From positions 1 to 64,000 of the forward strand of contig NZ_SELS01000041.1 of the NCBI RefSeq assembly GCF_004197395.1: 64,000 bases of DNA, given 5' to 3'. Source of the DNA: Paraburkholderia sp. UYCP14C (GTDB taxonomy: Bacteria; Pseudomonadota; Gammaproteobacteria; Burkholderiales; Burkholderiaceae). How positions within the stretch are numbered: position 1 is the stretch's first letter; every line of letters begins with the position of its first letter. Positions 9,065-17,303 of the stretch are shown piece by piece. Made by a program: the position numbers and the translations under genes. The notes under the pieces are model-generated. The model saw only the letters and a list, made by a program, of their open reading frames with translations. It had not been told where the DNA came from and did no database searches.

Positions 9065-9247
9065 TTAGCCGTAGTGCTGGCTCATCCACGACGGCGCACG
9101 CAGATTCGCTTCGCGATCGAGCTTGCGCATCCGGAATTCGAGGTCGTAGAGGTCGGTCGCTTCGGCGAGATAAGCGTCAGCGCGCTCTTTCGCGAGTTGG
9201 TCCGGCGACTTGGTCAAAAACAGGAACAGGCGGCTAATCAGATACAT
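9065..9247 (-). CDS. DUF3563-family small protein
   Basis: 60 residues: a short hydrophobic N-terminus (MYLISRLFLFLTKSPDQ) then an acidic helical segment (ADAYLAEATDLYDLEFRMRKLD) and a tail ending WMSQHYG. This resembles small proteins annotated as DUF3563 in Burkholderiaceae. Function is unknown. GAGGT five bases before the ATG supports this start. Upstream lies a near-perfect -10 box with two inverted repeats, so the gene looks strongly and specifically regulated. Confidence 0.75.
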   Translation of the reverse strand: MYLISRLFLFLTKSPDQLAKERADAYLAEATDLYDLEFRMRKLDREANLRAPSWMSQHYG

Positions 9248-9269
9248 GGTTGACCTCGACAATTGAAGC

Positions 9270-9316
9270 TAGGCGTTTACGCCTAAGGGATAACCCGTAT
9301 TATAGGGAAAACCCTA
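9270..9316 (-). promoter_or_regulatory. Promoter and two dyads of the DUF3563 gene
   Basis: On the minus strand, TATAAT occupies 9304-9299. Just upstream and touching it is TAGGG-TTTT-CCCTA (9316-9303), a perfect 5-bp inverted repeat. Downstream, in the probable leader, is TAGGCG-TAAA-CGCCTA (9285-9270), a perfect 6-bp inverted repeat. No clear -35 is seen at standard spacing, which fits an activator-dependent promoter. Confidence 0.55.
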
Positions 9317-9356
9317 GATTCGCGCTACTGGTCAATTTCGAGGTGTTGCTCGGACA

Positions 9357-10535
9357 TCACGGTCCGAGCGACGACGCCGCTAATCCTTCCGCGATACGGC
9401 CCGCGTCCGTGCGACGCTGATGCCGGAAAAACTCCCACAGCATGGCGCTCGCGTCGGGGCCCTTGGACGAATGGAACGGCAGCGCATCGTCGCCGCCGGC
9501 CCAGGCGTGACCAAGTCCCTGCACGCGGCACAGACGCACCACGCGCCGCCCACCGCGCAGATAATCGCGCATCACGACGCCATTTTTGCGGTCTTCGCGC
9601 GTCTCGCCGGCTTTGCGCGCGCCGTTTGCGTCGATGAGCCGGTTCAGGCGCAGGAACTGTGTCGCCAGTTGGTCCGCGTTGACCGGTGTGACGACATGGT
9701 CGGCGTCGCCGTGGACGATCAGAGCCGGCATGCCAGGATACTGCGCGACGTTCGTCGTTTCGTCGACGAGTTCGACCGGCTCGCGACGCGCGCCCCGCCG
9801 CATCACGTCCATTGCGGTAATGCCGGAGCGGGCCTCACCGAAAGCGGGGCCGGAATGCAGCGCGACAGCGGCGAAATGTGCGGGGTACTTGACGGCCAAC
9901 AGCGCGGTCAACCCCGCGCCCGCCGAGATCCCCGCCACGTAGACGCGCTCGCGGTCAAAGCCGTGCTGTTCGACCAGTGCTTCCACCAGCGACACGACCG
10001 CGCGCGCTTCCGCGCCGCCCGCGTGTTCGCCGGCGTCGTACCAGTGCCAGCAGCGGTGCGAGTGCGCGTGCTTCGATTGCTCCGGATACACGACCGCGAA
10101 CCCGTAGCGGTCGGCGAGCAGGTTCATGCGCGTGCCTTCGGCGAATTCGTCGATCGACTGGGTGCAGCCGTGCAGCATCACGACCAGCGGCATCGCCTCG
10201 TGCGCGTGCCCGGACGGGACATAGAGCCCGTACTGCAGGTGATTGACCAGCCGGCCCGGCGCGGCCGGCGCGGAATGGAACGAGCGCGTCCACGCGCCGC
10301 TCGCCCACGCGGTCGCGCGCGGACGCACGCGCGACTCGCGCGGCGCTTCGCGTTTCGCGGGCGTGCGCAACGCGGCAGTCGGCTTCAGTGGATGAGTCTT
10401 GCTCGACGGTTTGGTGGTGGCGGCGCGAACCGGTCGCGACTGTGTTCGCTTGGCGGTTTTTTGCGCGTGTTCGGTCTGGATCGCGAGCAGGCGCTTGAAA
10501 CCGCGCAGCCAGATTTTCGACAGGCTTTTTGCCAT
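9357..10535 (-). CDS. PHB-depolymerase-type (LpqC-like) esterase
   Basis: 392 residues of the alpha/beta-hydrolase fold. The first ~85 residues are Lys/Arg/Thr-rich and look disordered. Catalytic elements follow: the oxyanion region HGCTQ (122-126), nucleophile Ser204 in GISAGAG, the acid Asp in HGDADHVV, and His in GLGHAWAGG. The family hydrolyses polyhydroxyalkanoates or aryl esters such as feruloyl esters. No signal peptide is visible, so an intracellular role is possible. GAGG precedes the ATG at 10535. A longer start at 10625 adds 30 residues. Confidence 0.82.
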   Translation of the reverse strand: MAKSLSKIWLRGFKRLLAIQTEHAQKTAKRTQSRPVRAATTKPSSKTHPLKPTAALRTPAKREAPRESRVRPRATAWASGAWTRSFHSAPAAPGRLVNHLQYGLYVPSGHAHEAMPLVVMLHGCTQSIDEFAEGTRMNLLADRYGFAVVYPEQSKHAHSHRCWHWYDAGEHAGGAEARAVVSLVEALVEQHGFDRERVYVAGISAGAGLTALLAVKYPAHFAAVALHSGPAFGEARSGITAMDVMRRGARREPVELVDETTNVAQYPGMPALIVHGDADHVVTPVNADQLATQFLRLNRLIDANGARKAGETREDRKNGVVMRDYLRGGRRVVRLCRVQGLGHAWAGGDDALPFHSSKGPDASAMLWEFFRHQRRTDAGRIAEGLAASSLGP

Positions 10536-10894
10536 CGGCGATAACCTCGCAAAAGGGACAAATGCAGACCCAAAAAACAGCGGATCAGATGAAGTTGTGC
10601 AATGCACAATAACATCATTTTTCATGCGTTGCTGAACACCGGCGTCGCTTTTCGTGCCGATTTGAATCGCGGCGAACCTTGCTGGGGGCCTGCCGTCAAA
10701 CTACTTCAATACCTGTTCGGCAGCCCACACTCGGCGCTCGAAAGCGGTGTGCGCCGCAAGACCGTCTTGCGACACCCGACTATACTGACGGTTGATCTCC
10801 AAACGTGTCGATCCGGGCCGCACCGGCGTTTCGTGCCGGCCGCGCGCCGATTTCCACCAACCCGATTTCACGCGACCCGCGTCGCGCTCCAGCC
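10536..10894. other. 359-base divergent intergenic region
   Basis: It lies between the esterase (minus) and PAP2 (plus) genes. It holds a perfect 15-base palindrome at 10595-10609 and a TATACT at 10781-10786 that could be a -10 box for the PAP2 gene. No credible protein-coding stretch was seen. Confidence 0.5.
10595..10609. promoter_or_regulatory. Perfect palindrome upstream of the esterase gene
   Basis: TTGTGCA-A-TGCACAA, 7-bp arms around one base, 59 bases before the esterase start. TGC-rich palindromes of this kind resemble those bound by PhaR-type polyhydroxyalkanoate regulators, which would suit the neighbouring gene. The link is inference. Confidence 0.5.
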
Positions 10895-11611
10895 ATGCCC
10901 GATTTACCCATCCACCTGTGGTATTCGATCACCAGCCTCGGCGGCGCCGGCTTGACGCTGCCGCTCGCGCTCGCCATCGCGCTGTGGCTGGCGGTCGGCT
11001 ACTCGTGGCGGCTCGCGGCCTGCTGGCTCGCCCTGCTCGGGGCGGCCATCGGCCTCGTGACCGTCACCAAGATCGCCTTCCTCGGCTGGGGCGTCGGCGT
11101 ACGCGAGCTCGATTTCACCGGCGTCAGCGGGCATTCCATGCTGTCCACGGCCGTCTATCCGGTCGCGCTGTTCCTGATGTTATTGCCCGCGCGCCGCGTC
11201 ATCCGGCTGCTCGGCGTGCTGGCGGGGCTTGCCGCCGGCCTGGCGGTGGGTTTTTCGCGCGTCGTGCTGAGCGCGCATTCGCCGTCCGAAGCCGTGACGG
11301 GCTGCCTCGTCGGCGCGCTAGCCGCGCTCGTGTTCGTGCGCATCGCGTGGAATGCGGAGCCGGGCAGGCTGTCGGCGCTGCCGGTTGCCGCCAGCATGAT
11401 GGTGCTGGCAATCGTGATGCACGGCGTGCACGTGCCTACGCAGCGCTGGGTCACGCATATCGCGTTGAAGGTGTCCGGCCATGACCGGCCGTTCATTCGC
11501 GCGAAATGGAAGTCTGTACGCGACATTCGGCCGTCGGCCGTGCCGCTGTCGCAGACGCGCATGTCGCAAACGCGCAATACGCTCCAGCCGATGCGCGCGT
11601 CGGACGTCTGA
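10895..11611 (+). CDS. PAP2-family phosphatase
   Basis: 238 residues with about six membrane helices. The acid-phosphatase signature is present: SGHSM (~75) carrying the acid/base His, and SRVVLSAHSPSEAVTG (~123-138) carrying the nucleophilic His. The usual first motif (KX6RP) is weak or absent near KIAFLGWGVG, so the substrate may differ from lipid phosphates. The C-terminal ~45 residues are basic and probably cytoplasmic. The ATG at 10895 starts the conserved region. A start at 10805 would add 30 non-conserved residues. Confidence 0.8.
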   Translation: MPDLPIHLWYSITSLGGAGLTLPLALAIALWLAVGYSWRLAACWLALLGAAIGLVTVTKIAFLGWGVGVRELDFTGVSGHSMLSTAVYPVALFLMLLPARRVIRLLGVLAGLAAGLAVGFSRVVLSAHSPSEAVTGCLVGALAALVFVRIAWNAEPGRLSALPVAASMMVLAIVMHGVHVPTQRWVTHIALKVSGHDRPFIRAKWKSVRDIRPSAVPLSQTRMSQTRNTLQPMRASDV

Positions 11612-11717
11612 GCACGCTGCGCCCCTCCTTCCGGCGCGTTTTCAAGCTTTCTTCGACAGTTTCGTAGCGTTTCACGCCATGCGTGAAACGCTACGCCGAG
11701 TCGGCCGTTTTGCACAC

Positions 11718-11741
11718 CGCTATAACCGCGCATATATTACG
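11718..11741. promoter_or_regulatory. ModE box upstream of modA
   Basis: CGCTATAA (11718-11725), a seven-base spacer, then TATATTACG (11733-11741). This follows the ModE consensus of CG-TATA half-sites in inverted orientation. It lies 50 bases before modA, so molybdate-bound ModE would repress the transporter. Confidence 0.75.
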
Positions 11742-11791
11742 ATAGCGTTTTTGAGCCGCCGCATCTCATCCACGTCCGACTCCAGGTCTTC

Positions 11792-12565
11792 ATGACACTC
11801 TCTTGCCATCTGAAGCAATTCGCGCTGTGCGTCGCAGCCGCTGTCTCCGTAGCGCTCAGCGTGAATGCGCACGCCGATGAACTGGTGGTCTCGGCCGCCG
11901 CGAGCCTGACCAATGCGTTCAAGGCGGTCGGCGACGCTTTCGAGCAGCAACATCCGGGCACCAAGGTTCTGCTGAACTTCGGTGCGTCCGACGTGCTGAT
12001 GCAACAGATCGTCAAAGGCGCGCCCGCCGACGTATTCGCGTCCGCGGATCAGAAGGCAATGGACAAGGCCGCCGCCGAAAAGGTGATCGTGCCGTCCACG
12101 CGACGCGACTTCGCCGCCAACTCGCTGGTGCTGATCGTGCCGGCCGACAGCCATTTCGCGCCCGCCAACCTGAACGCGCTGACCACGGCGAACGTCAAGC
12201 GCGTCGCATTCGGCGATCCGGCTTCGGTGCCGGTCGGCCGCTACACGCAAGGCGCGCTGCAGGCCGCGGGCGTGTGGGGCGCGGTCAGCGCGAAGGCGGT
12301 GCTCGCGGCGAACGTGCGTCAGAGCCTCGATTACGTCGCGCGCGGCGAAGTCGATGCCGGCTTCGTGTTCGGCACCGACGCCGCGATCATGCCCGACAAG
12401 GTCAAGGTCGCGCTGAACCTGCCGACGCAAACGCCGATCACCTATCCGATCGCGCAGGTCGAAGGCAGCCGTCACGGGGCCGACGCGCAGGCGTTCATCG
12501 ACTTCGTGCTGTCGCCGGCCGGCCAGGCGGTGCTCGCGAAGTACGGCTTCAAGCCGGCGCACTGA
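11792..12565 (+). CDS. modA: Molybdate ABC transporter, periplasmic binding protein
   Basis: 257 residues with a signal peptide (hydrophobic residues 9-24, cleavage after AHA near 28). The mature protein has the ModA motifs DELVVSAAASLTNAF (oxyanion-binding Ser residues) and PADVFASADQKAM. It captures molybdate or tungstate in the periplasm and delivers it to ModB. It is first in modABC, 21 bases before modB, behind a ModE-like operator. Confidence 0.95.
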   Translation: MTLSCHLKQFALCVAAAVSVALSVNAHADELVVSAAASLTNAFKAVGDAFEQQHPGTKVLLNFGASDVLMQQIVKGAPADVFASADQKAMDKAAAEKVIVPSTRRDFAANSLVLIVPADSHFAPANLNALTTANVKRVAFGDPASVPVGRYTQGALQAAGVWGAVSAKAVLAANVRQSLDYVARGEVDAGFVFGTDAAIMPDKVKVALNLPTQTPITYPIAQVEGSRHGADAQAFIDFVLSPAGQAVLAKYGFKPAH

Positions 12566-12586
12566 TTAACGGGAGAGCACACGCTC

Positions 12587-13261
12587 ATGCAACAGGCCTG
12601 GGTTCCGCTGCTGCTATCGCTGAAGGTCGCGGGCTGGGCCACCGTGCTGAATCTCGTGTTCGGCGTCGCGGCCGCGCTCGGGCTGTCGCGCTGGCGCTCA
12701 GGCGCGCGCGACGTGATCGATTCGCTGCTGATGCTGCCGCTCGTGCTGCCGCCCACCGTGCTCGGCTATTACCTGCTGGTGCTGCTCGGCCGACGCGGCG
12801 TGATCGGCGCGTGGCTCGATCGCTTCGACATCCAGCTCGTCTTCACGTGGCAGGGCGCGGTGATCGCATCGACGGTGGTCGCGTTTCCGCTCGTGCTGAA
12901 GTCGGCGCGCGCCGCCTTTGAAGGCGTCGATCCGCAGCTGGAGCGCGCGGCGCGCACGCTCGGCGTCAGCGAAGCCGCGGTGTTTTTCCGCGTTACGCTG
13001 CCGCTCGCCGCGCGCGGCATCCTCGCCGGCGGCCTGCTCGCGTTCGCGCGCGCGCTCGGCGAATTCGGCGCGACGCTGATGATCGCGGGCAATCTGCCGG
13101 GCCGCACGCAGACGCTGTCGGTTGCGGTCTATTCGGCGGTGCAGGCCGGCGACGACAGCACCGCCAACTTCCTCGTGCTCGTAACTTCGGTCGCGTGCGT
13201 GACGATCCTGCTGCTCGCGGGGCGACTCGTGCCGCAGCACACGCTTCTGAGAGCCCGCTGA
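12587..13261 (+). CDS. modB: Molybdate ABC transporter, permease
   Basis: 224 residues with five to six membrane helices. The cytoplasmic EAA loop that docks on the ATPase is seen as ERAARTLGVSEAAVFFRVTLPLAARG (~123-148, G near the end). It is followed by a single base and then modC. The start ATG has GGGAGAG upstream. Confidence 0.95.
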   Translation: MQQAWVPLLLSLKVAGWATVLNLVFGVAAALGLSRWRSGARDVIDSLLMLPLVLPPTVLGYYLLVLLGRRGVIGAWLDRFDIQLVFTWQGAVIASTVVAFPLVLKSARAAFEGVDPQLERAARTLGVSEAAVFFRVTLPLAARGILAGGLLAFARALGEFGATLMIAGNLPGRTQTLSVAVYSAVQAGDDSTANFLVLVTSVACVTILLLAGRLVPQHTLLRAR

Positions 13262-13262
13262 G

Positions 13263-13973
13263 ATGCCGCTCGACGTCGCCATCCGCAAGACCTTCGAGAC
13301 CGCCGAGCGGCACTTCACGCTCGACGTCGCGTTCAGCGCCAACACGCAGCGGCTCGTGCTGTTCGGGCCGTCGGGCGCGGGTAAGAGCCTGACCTTGCAG
13401 GCGATCGCCGGTTTGCTGCGCCCCGATCAAGGGACCATCACGCTGCACGGCACCACCTTGTTCGATAGCGCGGCCGGCATCGATCAGAAGCCGCAGGCGC
13501 GCAAGATCGCGTATCTGTTTCAGGACTACGCGCTGTTTCCGCATCTGAACGTGCGGCAGAACATCGGCTTCGGGCTGCACCGGGGCTGGCTCAATCCGCG
13601 TGCGCGCGGCGCGCATGCGCAGGTCGATTACTGGCTCGACGCGCTCGAGTTGAGGGGCGTGGCGGGCAATCATCCGGTACAACTGTCGGGCGGGCAGAAA
13701 CAGCGCGTCGCGCTTGCGCGCGCGCTGGTTTCACAGCCGCGGCTGTTGTTGCTCGACGAGCCGTTTTCCGCGCTGGATAGCGAGCTGCGCCAGCGTATGC
13801 GGCGCGAGCTATCGGACCTGCAAACGCGGCTCGATATTCCGATGGTATTGATCACGCACGATCCCGACGACGTCGCCGCATTCGGCGATCAGGTCGTGCA
13901 GGTCAGCGACGGCCGCGTGCGTGAGGATCATCCGTTCGCCGGGTATGCGCGCAGCGAGGCGTCGCCTCGTTGA
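13263..13973 (+). CDS. modC: Molybdate ABC transporter, ATP-binding protein, lacking the Mop/TOBE domain
   Basis: 236 residues. Walker A GPSGAGKS is at 35-42, signature LSGGQ at 141-145 and Walker B LLLLDE at 161-166, all intact. Typical ModC is about 350 residues with a C-terminal molybdate-binding Mop/TOBE domain. This one stops after the nucleotide-binding domain. The stop is real in this frame (TGA at 13971-13973). The neighbouring ModE carries two Mop domains, so anion sensing may rest there alone. Confidence 0.92.
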   Translation: MPLDVAIRKTFETAERHFTLDVAFSANTQRLVLFGPSGAGKSLTLQAIAGLLRPDQGTITLHGTTLFDSAAGIDQKPQARKIAYLFQDYALFPHLNVRQNIGFGLHRGWLNPRARGAHAQVDYWLDALELRGVAGNHPVQLSGGQKQRVALARALVSQPRLLLLDEPFSALDSELRQRMRRELSDLQTRLDIPMVLITHDPDDVAAFGDQVVQVSDGRVREDHPFAGYARSEASPR

Positions 13974-14024
13974 GAGCGTGGCTTTGCGCCCTCGCTTCGA
14001 ACACTCATTCAGCCCCGGCTACGC

Positions 14025-14870
14025 TCAATTCTTCACGCCGAGTATCACGCTCGACGCCTTGAACACCGCGACCGCGCTCGCGCCTTCGTGCAAACCGAGC
14101 GTATCGACACTGCCATTGGTGACGACCGCGGTCACCACCGCGCCGCCTTCGAGCCCGAGCGACACTTCCGCGTTCACGGCGCCGCGCTTTACGCTCTGCA
14201 CGGTGCCGCGCAACTGATTGCGCGCCGACAGTTGCAACGGCGCATCGCCATCGCCGCCAGCCGCGACGAATAGCACGACCCACGACGCCTTGATCAGCGC
14301 AAACGCCGCCACGCCGACCGCGAGCCCGAGCGCTTCGGTGCTCTCGTGCGTGAGCACGGCGACGATCGTGTGGCCACCGGGCAGCGCGAGCGACACTTCG
14401 TCGTTGACGGTGCCGCGCTCGATCGCCGACACCCTGCCGTAAAACTGATTGCGCGCGCTCGTCTTCACGCCGATGCGGCCGATCAGGTCCCAGTCCGTTG
14501 CGAAGCCCTCGCCGATCGCCGCGCCCGCGCGTTCGAGAAAGCGCCGATGCTCGCGCTCGACCGCGCGAAACGTGTCGATCAGCTTCACCGCGCGCGGCGT
14601 CAGCGTCGTGCCGCCGCCGCCCTTGCCGCCGGTCAGACGCACGACCAGCGGCTCGCCGGCGAGGTTGTTCATCGTGTCGATGGCATCCCACGCACCCTTG
14701 TAGCTGATGCCGACCGCCTTCGCCGCGCTCGTGATCGAGCCGGTCTCGCCGATCGCCGCAAGCAGCGCGATGCGGGCCGCGCCGCCGAGCGTCTGCGTGC
14801 CGGCCTGAAACCAGACGGAGCCGCCGAGTTCGAGGCCGTCGCGGGGAGGATCGGGATGGTCGATGGTCAT
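14025..14870 (-). CDS. modE: Molybdate-responsive regulator ModE with two Mop domains
   Basis: 281 residues. The N-terminal winged helix resembles LysR-type domains (GSITSAAKAVGISYKGAWDA near 45-64, then the GGKGGGGTTLT wing). Two repeated Mop/TOBE domains follow, each starting SARNQ (about residues 136 and 212) and containing a VNDEVSL or VNAEVSL strand. ModE binds molybdate as a dimer and represses modABC. It is convergent with modC, ending 51 bases after it. The start was moved to 14870, where homology begins. Confidence 0.92.
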   Translation of the reverse strand: MTIDHPDPPRDGLELGGSVWFQAGTQTLGGAARIALLAAIGETGSITSAAKAVGISYKGAWDAIDTMNNLAGEPLVVRLTGGKGGGGTTLTPRAVKLIDTFRAVEREHRRFLERAGAAIGEGFATDWDLIGRIGVKTSARNQFYGRVSAIERGTVNDEVSLALPGGHTIVAVLTHESTEALGLAVGVAAFALIKASWVVLFVAAGGDGDAPLQLSARNQLRGTVQSVKRGAVNAEVSLGLEGGAVVTAVVTNGSVDTLGLHEGASAVAVFKASSVILGVKN

Positions 14871-14956
14871 GGCCGACAGTGGTCGAGGGTACGTGGTTGG
14901 GCGGCGAATCATTATAGCGACGCGCTCTTCTGCCGCTAGCCGCTAGGCTTGCCCGC

Positions 14957-15661
14957 TCACCACGGCACGACTCGGCCGAGGTAGTCGAGGTAATGCAAAC
15001 CGGTACGGCCTTCGTAAGCATCGATCGTGCTGACCAGGTTCGGGATGCTTTCGTCGATGCTCAGCCGCGCGTCCGGCCCGCCCATATCGGTTCGCACCCA
15101 GCCGGGCGCCATCAGCAGCAAGGTTTTGCCATCGCTTCGACGACGCGCGGCAAAGCTGCGCATGAACATGTTGAGCGCGGCCTTGCTGCCGCGATAGACC
15201 TCGTAGTTGCCGTTCTCGTTGTTGGCGACGCTGCCCTGCCCCGACGACATCACGCCGATCGTGCCGGTCGGTCGAACCAGATCCTGCAGCGTCTCGACGA
15301 CCCGCATCGGGCTCAACGCGTTCGTCACCATCACACGCACGAATTCGTCGGTCGATACATCCGCGATCGTTTCACGATCGTCGTTCTTGACGCCGGCATT
15401 GACGAACAGCAGGTCGAGCGGGCGTCCTTCGACGCGGCTGCGCAACGCGGCGACCTGTTCGGGAATCGTGATGTCGACCGTTTCGACTTTGAGTGCTCCA
15501 TCTGACGTCTTCGCAAGCTGGAGGAGCCTCGCCGTGGAGTTCTGCCGGCCGGTGGCAATGACTCGCCAGCCGCGTTTCAGGTACTCCTCGACCATCGCGA
15601 AGCCGAGACCGCGCGAGGCGCCGATCAGAAGCACGGTTTTTTGGCGGTTTGCGGATTGCAT
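14957..15661 (-). CDS. Short-chain dehydrogenase/reductase
   Basis: 234 residues, a classical SDR. Near the N-terminus is the cofactor motif GASRGLG, then NAG (~86) and the catalytic YRGSK (Tyr-x-x-x-Lys, ~155-159). The TGR segment after the second strand suggests NADP preference. Substrate is unknown. It is transcribed divergently from a LysR gene at 15802 with an operator-like repeat between them, so it is probably that regulator's target. Confidence 0.88.
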   Translation of the reverse strand: MQSANRQKTVLLIGASRGLGFAMVEEYLKRGWRVIATGRQNSTARLLQLAKTSDGALKVETVDITIPEQVAALRSRVEGRPLDLLFVNAGVKNDDRETIADVSTDEFVRVMVTNALSPMRVVETLQDLVRPTGTIGVMSSGQGSVANNENGNYEVYRGSKAALNMFMRSFAARRRSDGKTLLLMAPGWVRTDMGGPDARLSIDESIPNLVSTIDAYEGRTGLHYLDYLGRVVPW

Positions 15662-15745
15662 GGGGCGTTTCCTGCCGATGAACTCGGGTTGAAGTCGGTC
15701 CACGAAATATAGTCACGCGTCATAGATGGCGGAAGACGCAACGTT

Positions 15746-15762
15746 TGCACTTATAAGATGCA
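15746..15762. promoter_or_regulatory. Putative LysR operator between SDR and LysR genes
   Basis: TGCA-CTTATAAG-A-TGCA, an imperfect inverted repeat with the T-N11-A character of LysR sites. It lies in the 140-base divergent gap. Confidence 0.45.
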
Positions 15763-15801
15763 CGAGACGCCATGTATGGATACCGCATGCTAGGATCGGC
15801 C

Positions 15802-16743
15802 ATGCCCGATCCCGACCTGAATCTGCTCGTTGCATTGGACGCCCTGCTTGGCGAGGTAAGTGTGGTCGGCGCTGCGCGTCGGCTGGGATTGAGCGCGTCG
15901 GCAATGAGCCGGACGTTGGCCCGGCTGCGGGAAGCGACCGGCGACCCATTACTGGTTCGCGCGGGCCGCCAGATGGTGCTGACTCCACATGCCGAGGCCT
16001 TGCGCCAACGCGCGCGCGATGCGGCTCACGAAGCGCGGAACCTGCTGCGCCCCTCGACGGCAGAGCCTGATTTTTCCACGCTGCAGCGGACATTCACCAT
16101 CCGCGCCAACGACGGCTTCGTCGAAGCATTCGGCGCGTCGGTGATCGCCGCGGCAACGGCGCGTGCGCCGAACGTGCGGATCAGTTTCACGCCGAAAACC
16201 GAGAAGACGCCGGCACATCTACGCGAGGGATCGGCCGATCTCGAGATCGGTGTCTTGAGCGAGATGGGACCGGAAATACGCATTCAGGCGCTGTTTCGGG
16301 ATCGTTTTATCGGCGTCGTCAGAAGGGGGCATCCGCTCGAAGCGGAGCGCGAGATTACCGCCGCGCAATATGTTGCGTTCGGACACGTCGTCGCTTCACG
16401 GCGCGGGCGTAGCAGCGGCCCGGTCGACGTCGCGCTCGCCGCGTTGGGGCTGGAAAGAAAGGTCGTCGCCGTGGTGCCGGGTTTTCCGGCCGCGCTCGCG
16501 GTCGCGCGCGCGTCGGATCTGATCGCGCTCGTGCCGGCGTCGTTCCTGCTTGGTCAGCGCGATGTTCAATCGGAGAGTCAGGAACCCGTAGCATCGGCCA
16601 GCGTGTTCACCTTCGATCTTCCCGTCACAACCGAAAAAATCACGGTCTCGCAAATGTGGCATCCGCGCGTCGACGCCGATCCGGTTCATCGTTGGCTGCG
16701 GCAACTCGTGCTCGATGTGTGCCGCCGGAAGGCGCCGTCGTGA
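15802..16743 (+). CDS. LysR-family transcriptional regulator
   Basis: 313 residues. The N-terminal HTH is DLNLLVALDALLGEVSVVGAARRLGLSASAMSRTLAR (residues ~5-41; motif AARRLGLSASAMSRTLA). A LysR substrate-binding domain follows. AGGA precedes the ATG at 15802, and an in-frame ATG at 15772 adds ten residues. It probably controls the divergent SDR gene. The effector is unknown. Confidence 0.9.
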   Translation: MPDPDLNLLVALDALLGEVSVVGAARRLGLSASAMSRTLARLREATGDPLLVRAGRQMVLTPHAEALRQRARDAAHEARNLLRPSTAEPDFSTLQRTFTIRANDGFVEAFGASVIAAATARAPNVRISFTPKTEKTPAHLREGSADLEIGVLSEMGPEIRIQALFRDRFIGVVRRGHPLEAEREITAAQYVAFGHVVASRRGRSSGPVDVALAALGLERKVVAVVPGFPAALAVARASDLIALVPASFLLGQRDVQSESQEPVASASVFTFDLPVTTEKITVSQMWHPRVDADPVHRWLRQLVLDVCRRKAPS

Positions 16744-16830
16744 AGCACCGCTTCGATCCGGCAATGGGTACGCCCCGGCCGACGGTGAATCGTCGACAAT
16801 GAGCGAGCGCCCGAATCTGGAGACCGCGCG

Positions 16831-17079
16831 ATGTCACCCTCGCATGAATACTGGTTCCCGGCGAAACGCTATGGCTGGGGTTGGGGCTTTCCCGTGCGCT
16901 GGCAAGGATGGCTGACGCTGCTCGCGTATCTCGTGTTGCTCGGCGCAGTCGTTTTCCTGTTTCAACCCGTGGGTCATCCGCTCACGTTCGCGTTGCTGGT
17001 CGCGCTATTAACCGTGGCCCTCGTGGCCGTGTGCTGGCTCAAGGGCGAGCCGCCGCGCTGGCGGTGGGGCAAGGACTAA
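16831..17079 (+). CDS. Small membrane protein of unknown function
   Basis: 82 residues with a Trp/Tyr/Gly-rich N-terminus (YWFPAKRYGWGWGFPVRW) and two membrane helices (~27-46 and ~50-69), ending in a basic Trp-rich tail. GGAG lies eight bases before the ATG. It stands 87 bases after the LysR gene on the same strand. I do not recognise a characterised family. Confidence 0.7.
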   Translation: MSPSHEYWFPAKRYGWGWGFPVRWQGWLTLLAYLVLLGAVVFLFQPVGHPLTFALLVALLTVALVAVCWLKGEPPRWRWGKD

Positions 17080-17184
17080 CCGCCGCGCTCGCTTTGCGCC
17101 GCTCGCGCGGGTTCTCAAGGTCCTAACTCAGGATAAATTCCTAGTGCGTTGCAATCGTCGTTTGCGCATAGTACGCGGTAATGC

Positions 17185-17196
17185 GGAAGCGCTTCC
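17185..17196. promoter_or_regulatory. LacI/GalR-like operator upstream of the sugar exporter
   Basis: GGAAGCGCTTCC is a perfect 12-base palindrome with the central CG typical of LacI/GalR operators. It lies 107 bases before the MFS start. No LacI-type gene is in the window. Confidence 0.5.
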
Positions 17197-17303
17197 ACAC
17201 AGCGACTCATCTTCTATCCTGTTCGCCGAATGCGCAACCGACGAAGTTCCGTCGCGGTGAACTCACGAGTCTGTTCATTTCTAACGGCGGAGCTCGTTGC
17301 CCG

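Noticed and set aside
12274..12921. Arg-rich frame across the modA-modB junction
   Set aside because: It is out of frame with two well-supported genes and has no start signal or domain.
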